A stretch of 64,000 bases of DNA, taken from positions 1,485,501-1,549,500 of the forward strand of contig NZ_CP012332.1 in assembly GCF_001263175.1 (NCBI RefSeq), given 5' to 3'. Positions 36,944 through 44,543 of this stretch are shown here, one piece after another. Each line of letters begins with the position of its first letter. The first letter of the stretch is position 1. The DNA comes from Vulgatibacter incomptus. GTDB taxonomy: Bacteria > Myxococcota > Myxococcia > Myxococcales > Vulgatibacteraceae. Both the position numbers and the translations under genes were made by a program. A model generated the notes under the pieces. That model did not search any database. It saw nothing but the letters and a program-made list of their open reading frames with translations, and was not told the DNA's origin.

Positions 36944-38560
36944 ATGTGGGATTCGATTCGTGGTCCGCTTGTATCTGCACGTCTGCTCGCGATCGTTTTC
37001 GGTCTCGGGCTCGGAGTGCCCGCCTGTGACGGGGGAGTGGTCGAACCCGCCCTGACGTGCCCCGAGGGCTGCGGCCCGGACATGGTCTGCCAGAACGACG
37101 GCTCCTGCGCCTGTGCGACGGGCTTCCTGAATTGTGATGGCGACGCGTCGAACGGCTGCGAGATCGAGGGCGAGAGCTGCGAGCGCCCGTGTGCCGCCGA
37201 GTCCGACGCGGCCATCTGCCGCCGCCTCGGCAAGATCTGCGGAGACGTGACCGACACGGATCAGTGCGGCGTCGAGCGGACTGCCGCGTGCGGCTCGTGC
37301 GTCGCGGGCCAGGAGTGCGGCGACGACAACCTCTGCCACACCCTCTGTACCCAGGAGGAGGACGAGGCGTTCTGCGCCCGCCTGGGCAAGACCTGCGGCA
37401 GCGTGACCGCCATGGACAACTGTGACCGGGAGCGGATGGCGAGCTGCGGTAGCTGCCAGGACGGCCAAATGTGCGGCGACGACAATACATGCCACGACGG
37501 CTGCGACAGCGAGTCCGACGCGGCGTTCTGCGCCCGCCTGGGCAAGACCTGCGGCGACGTGACCGGCACAGACAACTGCGGAAACGCCCGGACGGCGGCC
37601 TGCGGCACCTGCCCGGACGGCCAGACCTGCGGTGACGACAACACCTGTTCGTGCAGGACGGAGGGCGACGACGCCTTCTGCGCCCGCGTCGGCAAGAACT
37701 GCGGCGAGGTCACCCGGGCGGACAACTGCGGCGATCCGCGCACCGTCGACTGCGGAACCTGCGACGACGGCCTCCTCTGCGCCTCCAACCTCTGCTGCCA
37801 GCCGGAGGACGACGCCACGTTCTGCTCGCGTCAGCGCAAGGACTGCGGCTCGTTCGCGGGCGTCGACAACTGTGGCCAGCGCCGGGTCGTCGACTGCGGC
37901 ACCTGCTCGGGCACCGCGAGCTGCGGCTCGCAGGTCGCCAACGTCTGCGGTCCCTGTGTGGGTGAGACCGATGCCCAGCTCTGCGTCCAGGCGGGGGCGA
38001 CCTGCGGTCAGGTCCGGGTCCCCGACCGCTGCGGAGAGACCCGCGTCGTCCCGGACTGCGGCACCTGCTCGGGCGGAGGGGCGTGCCTCCCCGGGAACCA
38101 GTGTGGAACGCCCGACGGCGTGTGGCTGAACGGTCGATGCTGGAGGTCCGGGGCGGGTCGTGAGGATTGCGCGACGGACCTCTTCTGCGTTCGTACGTGG
38201 GCCCGGAGTCCGACGATTTACGAGGGGGTGTGCAAGCAGCTCTGCGACTCCAACGCGGACTGCACGACCGGCGGGTCTTGCGCGATCGAGTTCGCGCCGG
38301 CGGGATGGCAGGGGATCTGCGGCGAGCTTCGTTCGCCGGGAGACGCCTGCAGCACGTGGACGACCAGCTCGGACCTCTGCTTCGACCGGAACCTGCCGCC
38401 CGACACGTACCTGGACTGCGCCTCCGGAACGTGCAGCTACATGTGCGATTACGAAGGGAACCTCGACGAGCCTCTCTACGAGTGCCCGGCGGGCCAGTCG
38501 TGTGCCGGCTCCTGGTCGTACTACGAGCGCCAGGACATGAACGTCCAGCTCTGCCAGTAG
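36944..38560 (+). CDS. Cys-rich repeat lipoprotein 4
   Basis: 538 residues from ATG 36944, aligned with gene 3 by its start and upstream GAGG; the 50 open codons before it are the tail of gene 3 read in another frame. Signal peptide ends GVPAC (lipobox weaker, Pro at -2). EGF-like knot CGPDMVCQNDGSCACATG, about seven Cys repeats (e.g. AFCARLGKTCGSVTAMDNCD) and a C-terminal domain ending VQLCQ. It is the longest intact member and the closest to gene 1 (shared stretch DGLLCASNLCCQPEDDATFC). It lies 62 bases after gene 3 with no terminator between them. Confidence 0.86.
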   Translation: MWDSIRGPLVSARLLAIVFGLGLGVPACDGGVVEPALTCPEGCGPDMVCQNDGSCACATGFLNCDGDASNGCEIEGESCERPCAAESDAAICRRLGKICGDVTDTDQCGVERTAACGSCVAGQECGDDNLCHTLCTQEEDEAFCARLGKTCGSVTAMDNCDRERMASCGSCQDGQMCGDDNTCHDGCDSESDAAFCARLGKTCGDVTGTDNCGNARTAACGTCPDGQTCGDDNTCSCRTEGDDAFCARVGKNCGEVTRADNCGDPRTVDCGTCDDGLLCASNLCCQPEDDATFCSRQRKDCGSFAGVDNCGQRRVVDCGTCSGTASCGSQVANVCGPCVGETDAQLCVQAGATCGQVRVPDRCGETRVVPDCGTCSGGGACLPGNQCGTPDGVWLNGRCWRSGAGREDCATDLFCVRTWARSPTIYEGVCKQLCDSNADCTTGGSCAIEFAPAGWQGICGELRSPGDACSTWTTSSDLCFDRNLPPDTYLDCASGTCSYMCDYEGNLDEPLYECPAGQSCAGSWSYYERQDMNVQLCQ

Positions 38561-38597
38561 TCGACAGGCGTAGCCTCGACAGCTGCCAGGCGGCCAT

Positions 38598-38627
38598 GCA
38601 GGCGCTCGGCTGATGCCGGGCGCCTGC
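38598..38627 (+). terminator. Hairpin after Cys-rich gene 4
   Basis: 13-bp stem (GCAGGCGCTCGGC with GCCGGGCGCCTGC, one T-G wobble) and loop TGAT, 37 bases past the stop. No U-run. It separates the accessory array from dxs. The following bases to 38848 show no other feature. Confidence 0.55.
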
Positions 38628-38848
38628 GTCGATCCGGGGCCCTCCGGATGGGCCGGGCGTGCAACCAGAAGGCACGATCGGACCCAAAGCCCTTGATTGA
38701 CCAGGCCGGGTAGGGCATGGGAGGGCCGGCGGGTCTACATCGACCCGTCCTGCGTGTTGGTGGACTTGCGCGCGGGCGCCTTCCGGGCAGAGCGGAGGGC
38801 ACCTTTGCCGCGCCCGAGCCCGTTCCGCATGGCGGCCGGGGAGGAAGA

Positions 38849-40765
38849 ATGTCGCTGCTCGAGAAGATCGATGGCCCCGAGGACGTGAAGGCGCTGCGCG
38901 AGGACCAGCTCCCCGCCCTCTGCGCCGAGCTCCGGGACGAGATCATCACCACCTGCGCCGCCGGGAACGGCGCGCACCTGGGCGCGTCCCTCGGCGCGGT
39001 CGAGCTCGTGGTGGCGATGCACTACGTCTTCGACAGCCCCCGCGATCGCCTCGTCTACGACGTGGGCCACCAGGCCTACGCCCACAAGCTCCTTACGGGA
39101 CGCCGCGAGGCCTTCCGCAGCATCCGCAAGGACGGTGGCCTGGCGGGCTTCCCCGAGCGGGCGGAGTCGGAGCACGACGCCTTCGGTGTCGGCCACGCGT
39201 CCACGGCGATCTCGGCAGGCCTGGGGATGATCGAGGCCCGCCGGATGAAGTCCGAGGTGGGCAAGGTCGTGGCCCTGGTGGGCGACGGCAGCATGACGGG
39301 CGGCGTGGCCTTCGAGGGCCTGAACCAGGCCGGCTACCTGGAGCGCGACCTGATCGTGCTCTTGAACGACAACGAGATGTCGATCAGCCCGAACGTGGGC
39401 GCGCTCTCGGAGTGGTTCTCGAAGAAGTTCGCGGGGCAGACCTTCAACCGCTGGCGCCGGAACGTGAAGGAGGTGCTGCACGCGCTCCCCCACGGCGACT
39501 CGGCCATCGAGGGGATCCGCCGCGCGATCGACTCCTCGAAGGCGCTGCTCACCCCGGGGATCCTCTTCGAGGGCCTGGGCTTCCAGTACATCGGCCCCAC
39601 CGACGGCCACGACGTGATCTCGATGGTGCGGATCCTCCGCCAGGTGGCGGCCGCCGAGATCGACGGGCCGGTGGTGATCCACTGCCGGACCACCAAGGGC
39701 AAGGGCTACGCCCCGGCGGAAAGCGATCTGCGCACCCGCGGCCACGGCCTGGCGAACTTCGAGATCGCCACGGGCAAGTCGGTGGCCAAGAAGCCCGCGG
39801 TGCCCAGCTACACCGACTTCTTCGCGGAGGCCGTGTCCGAGCACATGGCGAAGGACGCGAACGTGATCGCGATCACGGCGGCGATGCTCGAGGGCACGGG
39901 CCTGATCAAGACGAAGGAGCGCTTCCCTGAGCGGGTCTACGACGTGGGGATCGCCGAACAGCACGCGGTGACTTTCGCGGCGGGCATGGCCTGCGAGGGA
40001 ATCAGGCCGATCGTCGCCATCTACTCGACGTTCCTCCAGCGGGCCTACGACCAGATCATCCACGACGTGGCGCTGCAGAACCTCCCGGTCTCGTTCGCGC
40101 TGGATCGGGGCGGGCTGGTGGGCGCCGACGGCAAGACGCACCAGGGCCTCTTCGATATCGCTTACCTCCGCTGCATCCCGAGCATGGTGGTGATGGCGCC
40201 TGCCGACGAGCAGGAGCTGCGGAACATGATCGCCACGTCGCTCGAGATCGACGGCCCGTCGGCGTACCGCTTCCCCCGAGGTTCGGCGGTGGGCGTGCCG
40301 GCCTCGCCGCCTCAGGTCCTCGAGGTGGGCAAGGGCCGCGTAGTGCACCCCGCCGGACCGAACCCGGACGTGCTGATCGTCGCGCTGGGGACGACCGTCC
40401 ACCCGGCTGTCGCGGCGGCGAAGTCGCTCCAGGCGGAAGGGATCCGCGCGGTGGTGGTGGATCCCCGCTTCGTGAAGCCGCTGGACGCCGACCTCATCTG
40501 CGACCTCGCGGCGCAGGCCGGCAAGGTCGTGACGGTGGAGGAGGGCTGCCTCCAGGGCGGCTTCGGCACGGCGGTGCTCGAGGCGCTGCAGGACCGCAAG
40601 CTCTACCTGCCGGTGGAGCGGCTGGGCATCCCCGACCACTTCGTGGAGCACGGAAACTCCGACAAGCAGAAGGTCCACTACGGGATCGATCAGGCCGGGA
40701 TCGTCGCGGGGGTGCGACGGGTGCTGGGTCTCCCGGTGCAGCTCCACGGCGCCAAGGCGAGCTGA
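38849..40765 (+). CDS. dxs: 1-deoxy-D-xylulose-5-phosphate synthase
   Basis: 638 residues, normal length. It condenses pyruvate and glyceraldehyde 3-phosphate, the first step of the MEP isoprenoid pathway. Motifs: YDVGHQAYAHKLLTGR, thiamine-diphosphate site VGDGSMTGGVAFEGLNQAG and the transketolase segment GIAEQHAVTFAAGMACEG. ATG 38849 follows GAGGAAG directly; the 44 open codons before it are not conserved. tlyA follows 9 bases after the stop, a common pairing. Confidence 0.96.
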   Translation: MSLLEKIDGPEDVKALREDQLPALCAELRDEIITTCAAGNGAHLGASLGAVELVVAMHYVFDSPRDRLVYDVGHQAYAHKLLTGRREAFRSIRKDGGLAGFPERAESEHDAFGVGHASTAISAGLGMIEARRMKSEVGKVVALVGDGSMTGGVAFEGLNQAGYLERDLIVLLNDNEMSISPNVGALSEWFSKKFAGQTFNRWRRNVKEVLHALPHGDSAIEGIRRAIDSSKALLTPGILFEGLGFQYIGPTDGHDVISMVRILRQVAAAEIDGPVVIHCRTTKGKGYAPAESDLRTRGHGLANFEIATGKSVAKKPAVPSYTDFFAEAVSEHMAKDANVIAITAAMLEGTGLIKTKERFPERVYDVGIAEQHAVTFAAGMACEGIRPIVAIYSTFLQRAYDQIIHDVALQNLPVSFALDRGGLVGADGKTHQGLFDIAYLRCIPSMVVMAPADEQELRNMIATSLEIDGPSAYRFPRGSAVGVPASPPQVLEVGKGRVVHPAGPNPDVLIVALGTTVHPAVAAAKSLQAEGIRAVVVDPRFVKPLDADLICDLAAQAGKVVTVEEGCLQGGFGTAVLEALQDRKLYLPVERLGIPDHFVEHGNSDKQKVHYGIDQAGIVAGVRRVLGLPVQLHGAKAS

Positions 40766-40774
40766 AGCAGGCCG

Positions 40775-41530
40775 ATGGCGAAGCGTGAGCGGATCGACAA
40801 GCTCCTCCTCGAGCGCGGCCTCGCCGAGACGCGGGCCCGCGCCCAGGCGCTGGTGATGGCGGGCGAGGTGCTGGTCGGCGACCACCGGGTGGACAAGCCC
40901 GGGCAGCTCGTCGATCCCGAGCTGCCGATCCGCCTCAAGGGCGAGGGCCTGCGTTACGTCTCTCGCGGCGCGCTCAAGCTCGAGGGGGCGCTGGACACCT
41001 TCGGGATCGATCCCGCCGGCCTTCGCTGCGTGGATCTCGGCGCGTCGACGGGCGGCTTCACCGACCTGCTCCTCCAGCGGGGCGCCGAGGCGGTGTGGGC
41101 GGTGGACGTGGGCTACGGCCAGCTCCACGAGAAGCTGCGCCAGGATCCGCGGGTGCACTCCTTCGAGAGGGTGAACGCCCGCACCGTGGGCCTGGAGCAG
41201 CTGGGCGCCGAGCCGTTCGACCTGGCGGTGATGGACCTCTCCTTCATCTCGCTCGAGCTCGTGCTACCGGCCGCTCGATCGCTCGTCCGCCCTGGCGGGC
41301 AGCTCGTGATGCTGGTGAAACCCCAGTTCGAGGTCGGCCCCAAGGACGTAGGAAATGGCGGGGTGGTGCGGGATCCCGAGAAGCGGCAGGAGGCGATCGA
41401 CCGAATCGCCGATTTCTGCCGGGGCCTTCGACTGGAGGTGCGCGGGATCGTGGACTCTCCGATCCTGGGCCCTGCCGGGAACCTGGAGGCGCTCCTCTGG
41501 GCCGCGAGGATCGACTCGCAAGAGTCATAG
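40775..41530 (+). CDS. tlyA: TlyA-family rRNA 2'-O-methyltransferase / hemolysin-like protein
   Basis: 251 residues: N-terminal S4 RNA-binding domain (RIDKLLLERGLAETRARAQA), then an FtsJ-like Rossmann methyltransferase with VSRGALKLEGAL, DLGASTGGFTDLLLQ (SAM site), AVMDLSFIS and LVKPQFEVG. The K-D-K residues of the 2'-O-methyltransferase active site are in place. In mycobacteria TlyA methylates 16S and 23S rRNA; the hemolysin label is historical. Confidence 0.94.
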   Translation: MAKRERIDKLLLERGLAETRARAQALVMAGEVLVGDHRVDKPGQLVDPELPIRLKGEGLRYVSRGALKLEGALDTFGIDPAGLRCVDLGASTGGFTDLLLQRGAEAVWAVDVGYGQLHEKLRQDPRVHSFERVNARTVGLEQLGAEPFDLAVMDLSFISLELVLPAARSLVRPGGQLVMLVKPQFEVGPKDVGNGGVVRDPEKRQEAIDRIADFCRGLRLEVRGIVDSPILGPAGNLEALLWAARIDSQES

Positions 41531-41544
41531 AATTGCCCTAATCC

Positions 41545-41574
41545 TTGACCGCTCGGCTTTCGGGCCGTTACGCT
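41545..41574 (+). promoter_or_regulatory. Weak sigma-70-like promoter candidate
   Basis: TTGACC at 41545 and TACGCT at 41569, 18 bases apart, about 40 bases before the response-regulator ATG. The -35 is good and the -10 poor (3 of 6). Confidence 0.25.
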
Positions 41575-41611
41575 TGTTTGGAACCCCACTGGCGAGGCGG
41601 AAAGCTCTCGT

Positions 41612-42202
41612 ATGGCGAAATATTTCACGACGTTCGAAGCGAGCCGGTTACTGGGAGTATCGCTTCCGACGATCGTCAATTGGGTGAAGGCAAACCGCCT
41701 CAAGGCCCACAAGACGCCGGGTGGACATCGCAGGATTGCCCGCGACGATCTCCTGAGCTTTCTCGAGAAGTACCAGATCCCGGTACCTCCGGAGCTCGGT
41801 GAGTCCGAGGAGCACCCGCCGCGGATCCTCGCCGTGGACGACGACCCCGACGAGCGCGACCTCCTGCGTGCCGTATTGGAGGGTGCGGGCTTCGACGTGG
41901 AGTTGGCGTCCAGCGGCTTCGAGGCCGGGCTCCAGGTGGCCACCTTCCGCCCGAACCTGGTGGTGCTCGACCTGGTGATGCCGGGGATGGACGGCTTTGC
42001 GGCCATCGCGTCTCTGCGCGCGAGGCCGGAGACGGCCGACACGCCGGTGATCGCGTGCACGGGCCTCTCGGATCCTGCGACGAGCAAGAAGGTCGTCGAC
42101 GCGGGCTTCGACGCACATGTCGTGAAACCGTATCGTGCCGAGGATCTCCTCGGGGCCATCCAGCGGCTCCTCGGGATCCGTGTGGGCCAGCTCGCCGGCT
42201 GA
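41612..42202 (+). CDS. Response regulator with an N-terminal excisionase-type HTH
   Basis: 196 residues. Residues 1-55 are a MerR/excisionase-like winged helix: FTTFEASRLLGVSLPTIVNW, KANRLKAHKTPGGHRRI, DLLSFL. Residues ~70-190 are a CheY-like receiver: LAVDDDPDERD (acidic pocket), VVLDLVMPGMDG (phospho-acceptor Asp), IACTGLSD (Thr switch) and VVKPYRAEDL (Lys). The order DNA-binding then receiver is the reverse of most response regulators. No histidine kinase is adjacent, so it probably answers to a remote or orphan kinase. GGCGGAAAG precedes the start. Confidence 0.9.
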   Translation: MAKYFTTFEASRLLGVSLPTIVNWVKANRLKAHKTPGGHRRIARDDLLSFLEKYQIPVPPELGESEEHPPRILAVDDDPDERDLLRAVLEGAGFDVELASSGFEAGLQVATFRPNLVVLDLVMPGMDGFAAIASLRARPETADTPVIACTGLSDPATSKKVVDAGFDAHVVKPYRAEDLLGAIQRLLGIRVGQLAG

Positions 42203-42237
42203 TTTCCGGCGTCCTGGTCTCACGAAAGGAGCGTTCG

Positions 42238-42957
42238 ATCCGCGCGCTCGCCGCCATCGCCCTGCTGTTTTCCGCGACGGCGACTGCCGAGACGCCATCG
42301 GCGCCTCTGATTCTTGATACCGACACGGCGCGCCCAGCGCCCGACGCGTCTGCCGTTCAAGAGGTGACCGGGAGCTCCGACGAGGGGAGCTACTCGAGCC
42401 CTCTGGCCTATCGGCACTACCTCCTCTCTCGGATGGCGGAGTCGGAGGGCAATCTGCCCGGCGCGCTGGTGGAGCTTCGGCAGGCGATCGTCTTCGATCC
42501 CGGCTCCGCCGAGCTGCACGTCGCGATGGGCTGGCTGCTGGCCCGCGTCGGGGACCTCGAGAAGGCGGCGTCGGAGGGCGAGCGGGCGATTCGCCTGGAT
42601 CCCTCCCATGCGGACGCCTTCCTCCTCGTCGGCAGGGTTCGCGACGGGCAGCGGCGAAAGGCGGCGGCGATCGCGGCGCTTCGGCGGGCGATCGAGCTCG
42701 CGCCCGATTCGCCCGAGGCGTGGCTCGCCCTCGCGGATCTCCACGCCCGGAATCGGGAGGACGCGAAGGCGGAGGCCCTCGCCCGGACGTTCTCCGCAGC
42801 GCACCCCGGGAACGGGGCGCTCTGGCGCCAGCTCGCGAAGACCGCTGCCGAGAGGGGCCGATCGAAGCTGGCGTTGCGTTATCTGCGCACGGCGGCCCAC
42901 GAGGAGCCGCAGCCCCGCCGAAGCACGGCCGTTTACGAACGGCGCCGGGTCGATTAA
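42238..42957 (+). CDS. Secreted TPR protein, apparently starting at AUC
   Basis: 239 residues if started at ATC 42238. AAAGGAG (42225-42231) lies 6 bases before it, and the peptide then begins with a normal signal sequence (RALAAIALLFSATATA). In this frame no ATG, GTG or TTG lies between the ATG at 42055, deep inside the upstream gene, and 42238. The mature part holds about four TPR-like helical pairs: YRHYLLSRMAESEGNLPGAL, AELHVAMGWLLARVGDLEKA, AFLLVGRVRDGQRRKAAAIA and AWLALADLHARNREDAKAEA. Probably a periplasmic scaffold protein. It follows the response regulator by 35 bases. Confidence 0.75.
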   Translation: MRALAAIALLFSATATAETPSAPLILDTDTARPAPDASAVQEVTGSSDEGSYSSPLAYRHYLLSRMAESEGNLPGALVELRQAIVFDPGSAELHVAMGWLLARVGDLEKAASEGERAIRLDPSHADAFLLVGRVRDGQRRKAAAIAALRRAIELAPDSPEAWLALADLHARNREDAKAEALARTFSAAHPGNGALWRQLAKTAAERGRSKLALRYLRTAAHEEPQPRRSTAVYERRRVD

Positions 42958-42968
42958 CGTCCCCGGCC

Positions 42969-43973
42969 TTGAAGACCGCGATCCCCCACGAGGAAGGCTT
43001 CTTCCCGGCGAAGGACAACCTTCGCCTGTATTGGCAGTCGTACCTCCCGACGGATCCCCGGGCGGAGGTGGGCTTCATCCACGGCTACGGCGATCACTCC
43101 GGGCGATGGACGGAGTTCCTCGAGCTCCTCGCCTCCCGGGGCTTCGCGGTCCACGCGTTCGACTACCGCGGGCACGGCCAGGCCGACGGCCGCCGCGGCC
43201 ACGTCGACGCCTTCGACGAGTACCTCGACGATCTCGAGCTCTTCCTGGGACGGATCGAGGCGCGGAGGGCGGGGCGCAAGCTCTTCCTGGTGGGCCACTC
43301 CCATGGCGGGCTCATGCTGGCCCGGTATCTCGAGTCGCGCTGGCATGGCGGCGGAGCCGAAGGCGGAGCAGACGAAAAGAAGGGCATTTCCGCGCACGCG
43401 AAGCCGGAGGCGGAGCCACGCAAAAGCGCAACCGCGGGAACCGCGGCTGAAGAAGTCGGGCCCGCTCGTGCGGGTCCGGCTTCTTCACTCGCTCTGAGCG
43501 CTGCGGTCTTCTCCTCGCCGTACCTCCGCCTCGCGTTCGAGCCGCCCTGGCTCAAGGTGCAGGCGGCGCTGCTCATCGGGAAGGTCGTGCCGTGGCTGCC
43601 GGTCTCGGGAAAGCTGCCCACCGAGCTCCTGTCGCAGGATCCCGCCTGGCAGGAAGCGTCCGATCGGGATCCGCTCTACGGCCACACGACCACGCCGCGC
43701 TGGTTCACCGAGAGCACTTCCGCGCAGGCGAAGGCGCGGGCAGAGGCCTCTAAGATCACGCTGCCTTCGCTGGTGCAGGTGCCGGAGTGTGACGGCATCG
43801 CGGACCCGGCGACGGGCGAGGCCTTCTTCCGGGATCTGGGCGCCAGCGACAAGGAGCTCGTCGTCTACCCGGGTGGCCGCCACGAGCTCTACCACGAGCT
43901 CGCCGAGACGAAGATGAAGTCCATGGACGACGCAGCCGCCTTTCTGGAGCGGCACCTGGGGGGCGGGGCATGA
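42969..43973 (+). CDS. Monoacylglycerol-lipase-like alpha/beta hydrolase with an in-frame insertion
   Basis: 334 residues from TTG 42969. Serine aminopeptidase S33/lysophospholipase fold: GFIHGYGDHSGRWTE, AFDYRGHGQADGRRGHVDAF, nucleophile elbow LVGHSHGGLMLARYLE, later CDGIADPATG (acid) and YPGGRHELYHEL (His). Between LESRW and LSAAVFSSPYLR, where family members run on directly, about 49 Lys/Glu/Ala/Gly-rich residues are inserted, encoded by a palindrome-rich segment. The triad is otherwise intact, so activity on lipid esters is plausible. Its stop overlaps the bactofilin start. Confidence 0.87.
   Translation: MKTAIPHEEGFFPAKDNLRLYWQSYLPTDPRAEVGFIHGYGDHSGRWTEFLELLASRGFAVHAFDYRGHGQADGRRGHVDAFDEYLDDLELFLGRIEARRAGRKLFLVGHSHGGLMLARYLESRWHGGGAEGGADEKKGISAHAKPEAEPRKSATAGTAAEEVGPARAGPASSLALSAAVFSSPYLRLAFEPPWLKVQAALLIGKVVPWLPVSGKLPTELLSQDPAWQEASDRDPLYGHTTTPRWFTESTSAQAKARAEASKITLPSLVQVPECDGIADPATGEAFFRDLGASDKELVVYPGGRHELYHELAETKMKSMDDAAAFLERHLGGGA
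43344..43490 (+). repeat. Palindrome-rich in-frame insertion within the lipase gene
   Basis: About 147 bases (49 codons). It contains CCGCGG-GAA-CCGCGG (43432-43446) and a 17-bp hairpin (43449-43465 with 43470-43486, two wobble pairs, loop TCGT). The length is a multiple of three and the frame stays open, as in palindromic elements that insert inside genes. No second copy was noticed in this window. Confidence 0.6.
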
Positions 43974-44485
43974 GCGCGCAGGAACAGCGGATCCCAAGGG
44001 GCCTGCGGGTGCGGGGGACGATCGAGGGCGTGGGCGATCTGGTGGTCCTCGGGACGTTTGAGGGCACGATCGCCCTCGAGGGCACGCTCCAAGTCGAGGA
44101 GGGCGGCCGGGTCGACGCCGAGGTCCGGGTGACGCGGGCGATCGTGTGCGGCTCGTTGAAGGGCCCCGTCGTCGCGTCGGAGTCGATCGAGCTCCGCGCG
44201 GGCTGCACGGTGGAGGGAGATCTTCGCGCTCCGCGCCTCGACATCGCCCCCGGCTCGACCGTGCGGGGCAGGGTGGAGCTCGGTGCCGCGCAGGACGGCG
44301 CGGATTCGAGCGTCGACGATGTCTTGCCGGACGGTTCGTCGCAGCTTCTCGAAATCGCGACAGGTGCCGGGCCCGACGTGTTTTTCGCGGCCACGCATTG
44401 GTCCGAAGGGGATGGCCCGCCGCCGATGCCCGCCTCCGCCCTGTCGATCGGCGACCGGCGCAAGGCGATCGTCCCTGGCCCCTGA
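43970..44485 (+). CDS. Bactofilin
   Basis: 171 residues. Residues ~12-110 form the bactofilin (DUF583) beta helix: regularly spaced LRVRGTIEGVGDLVVLGTFE, GTLQVEEGGRVDAEV, AIVCGSLKGPVVASESIELR, CTVEGDLRAPRLDIAPGSTV. Short N-terminal tail, then a disordered C-terminal tail. Bactofilins polymerise without nucleotide into cytoskeletal filaments; in Myxococcus they shape the cell and position the ParABS machinery. ATG 43970 overlaps the lipase stop, and a ParB/Srx-like gene follows by 58 bases. Confidence 0.92.
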   Translation: MSAQEQRIPRGLRVRGTIEGVGDLVVLGTFEGTIALEGTLQVEEGGRVDAEVRVTRAIVCGSLKGPVVASESIELRAGCTVEGDLRAPRLDIAPGSTVRGRVELGAAQDGADSSVDDVLPDGSSQLLEIATGAGPDVFFAATHWSEGDGPPPMPASALSIGDRRKAIVPGP

Positions 44486-44543
44486 CGGCGGCGGGGCGGA
44501 AACGCGGCCGGTTCCCGGCGAAATCGCGTAGGATGCCGCGCCG

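Noticed and set aside
38735-41158. 807-codon minus-strand frame
   Set aside because: Shadow of dxs and tlyA, which are unmistakable on the plus strand.
42055-42237. Upstream ATG at 42055 as the start of the TPR gene
   Set aside because: It would overlap the response regulator gene by 148 bases and add a long Arg/Cys-rich leader in front of a clear signal peptide.
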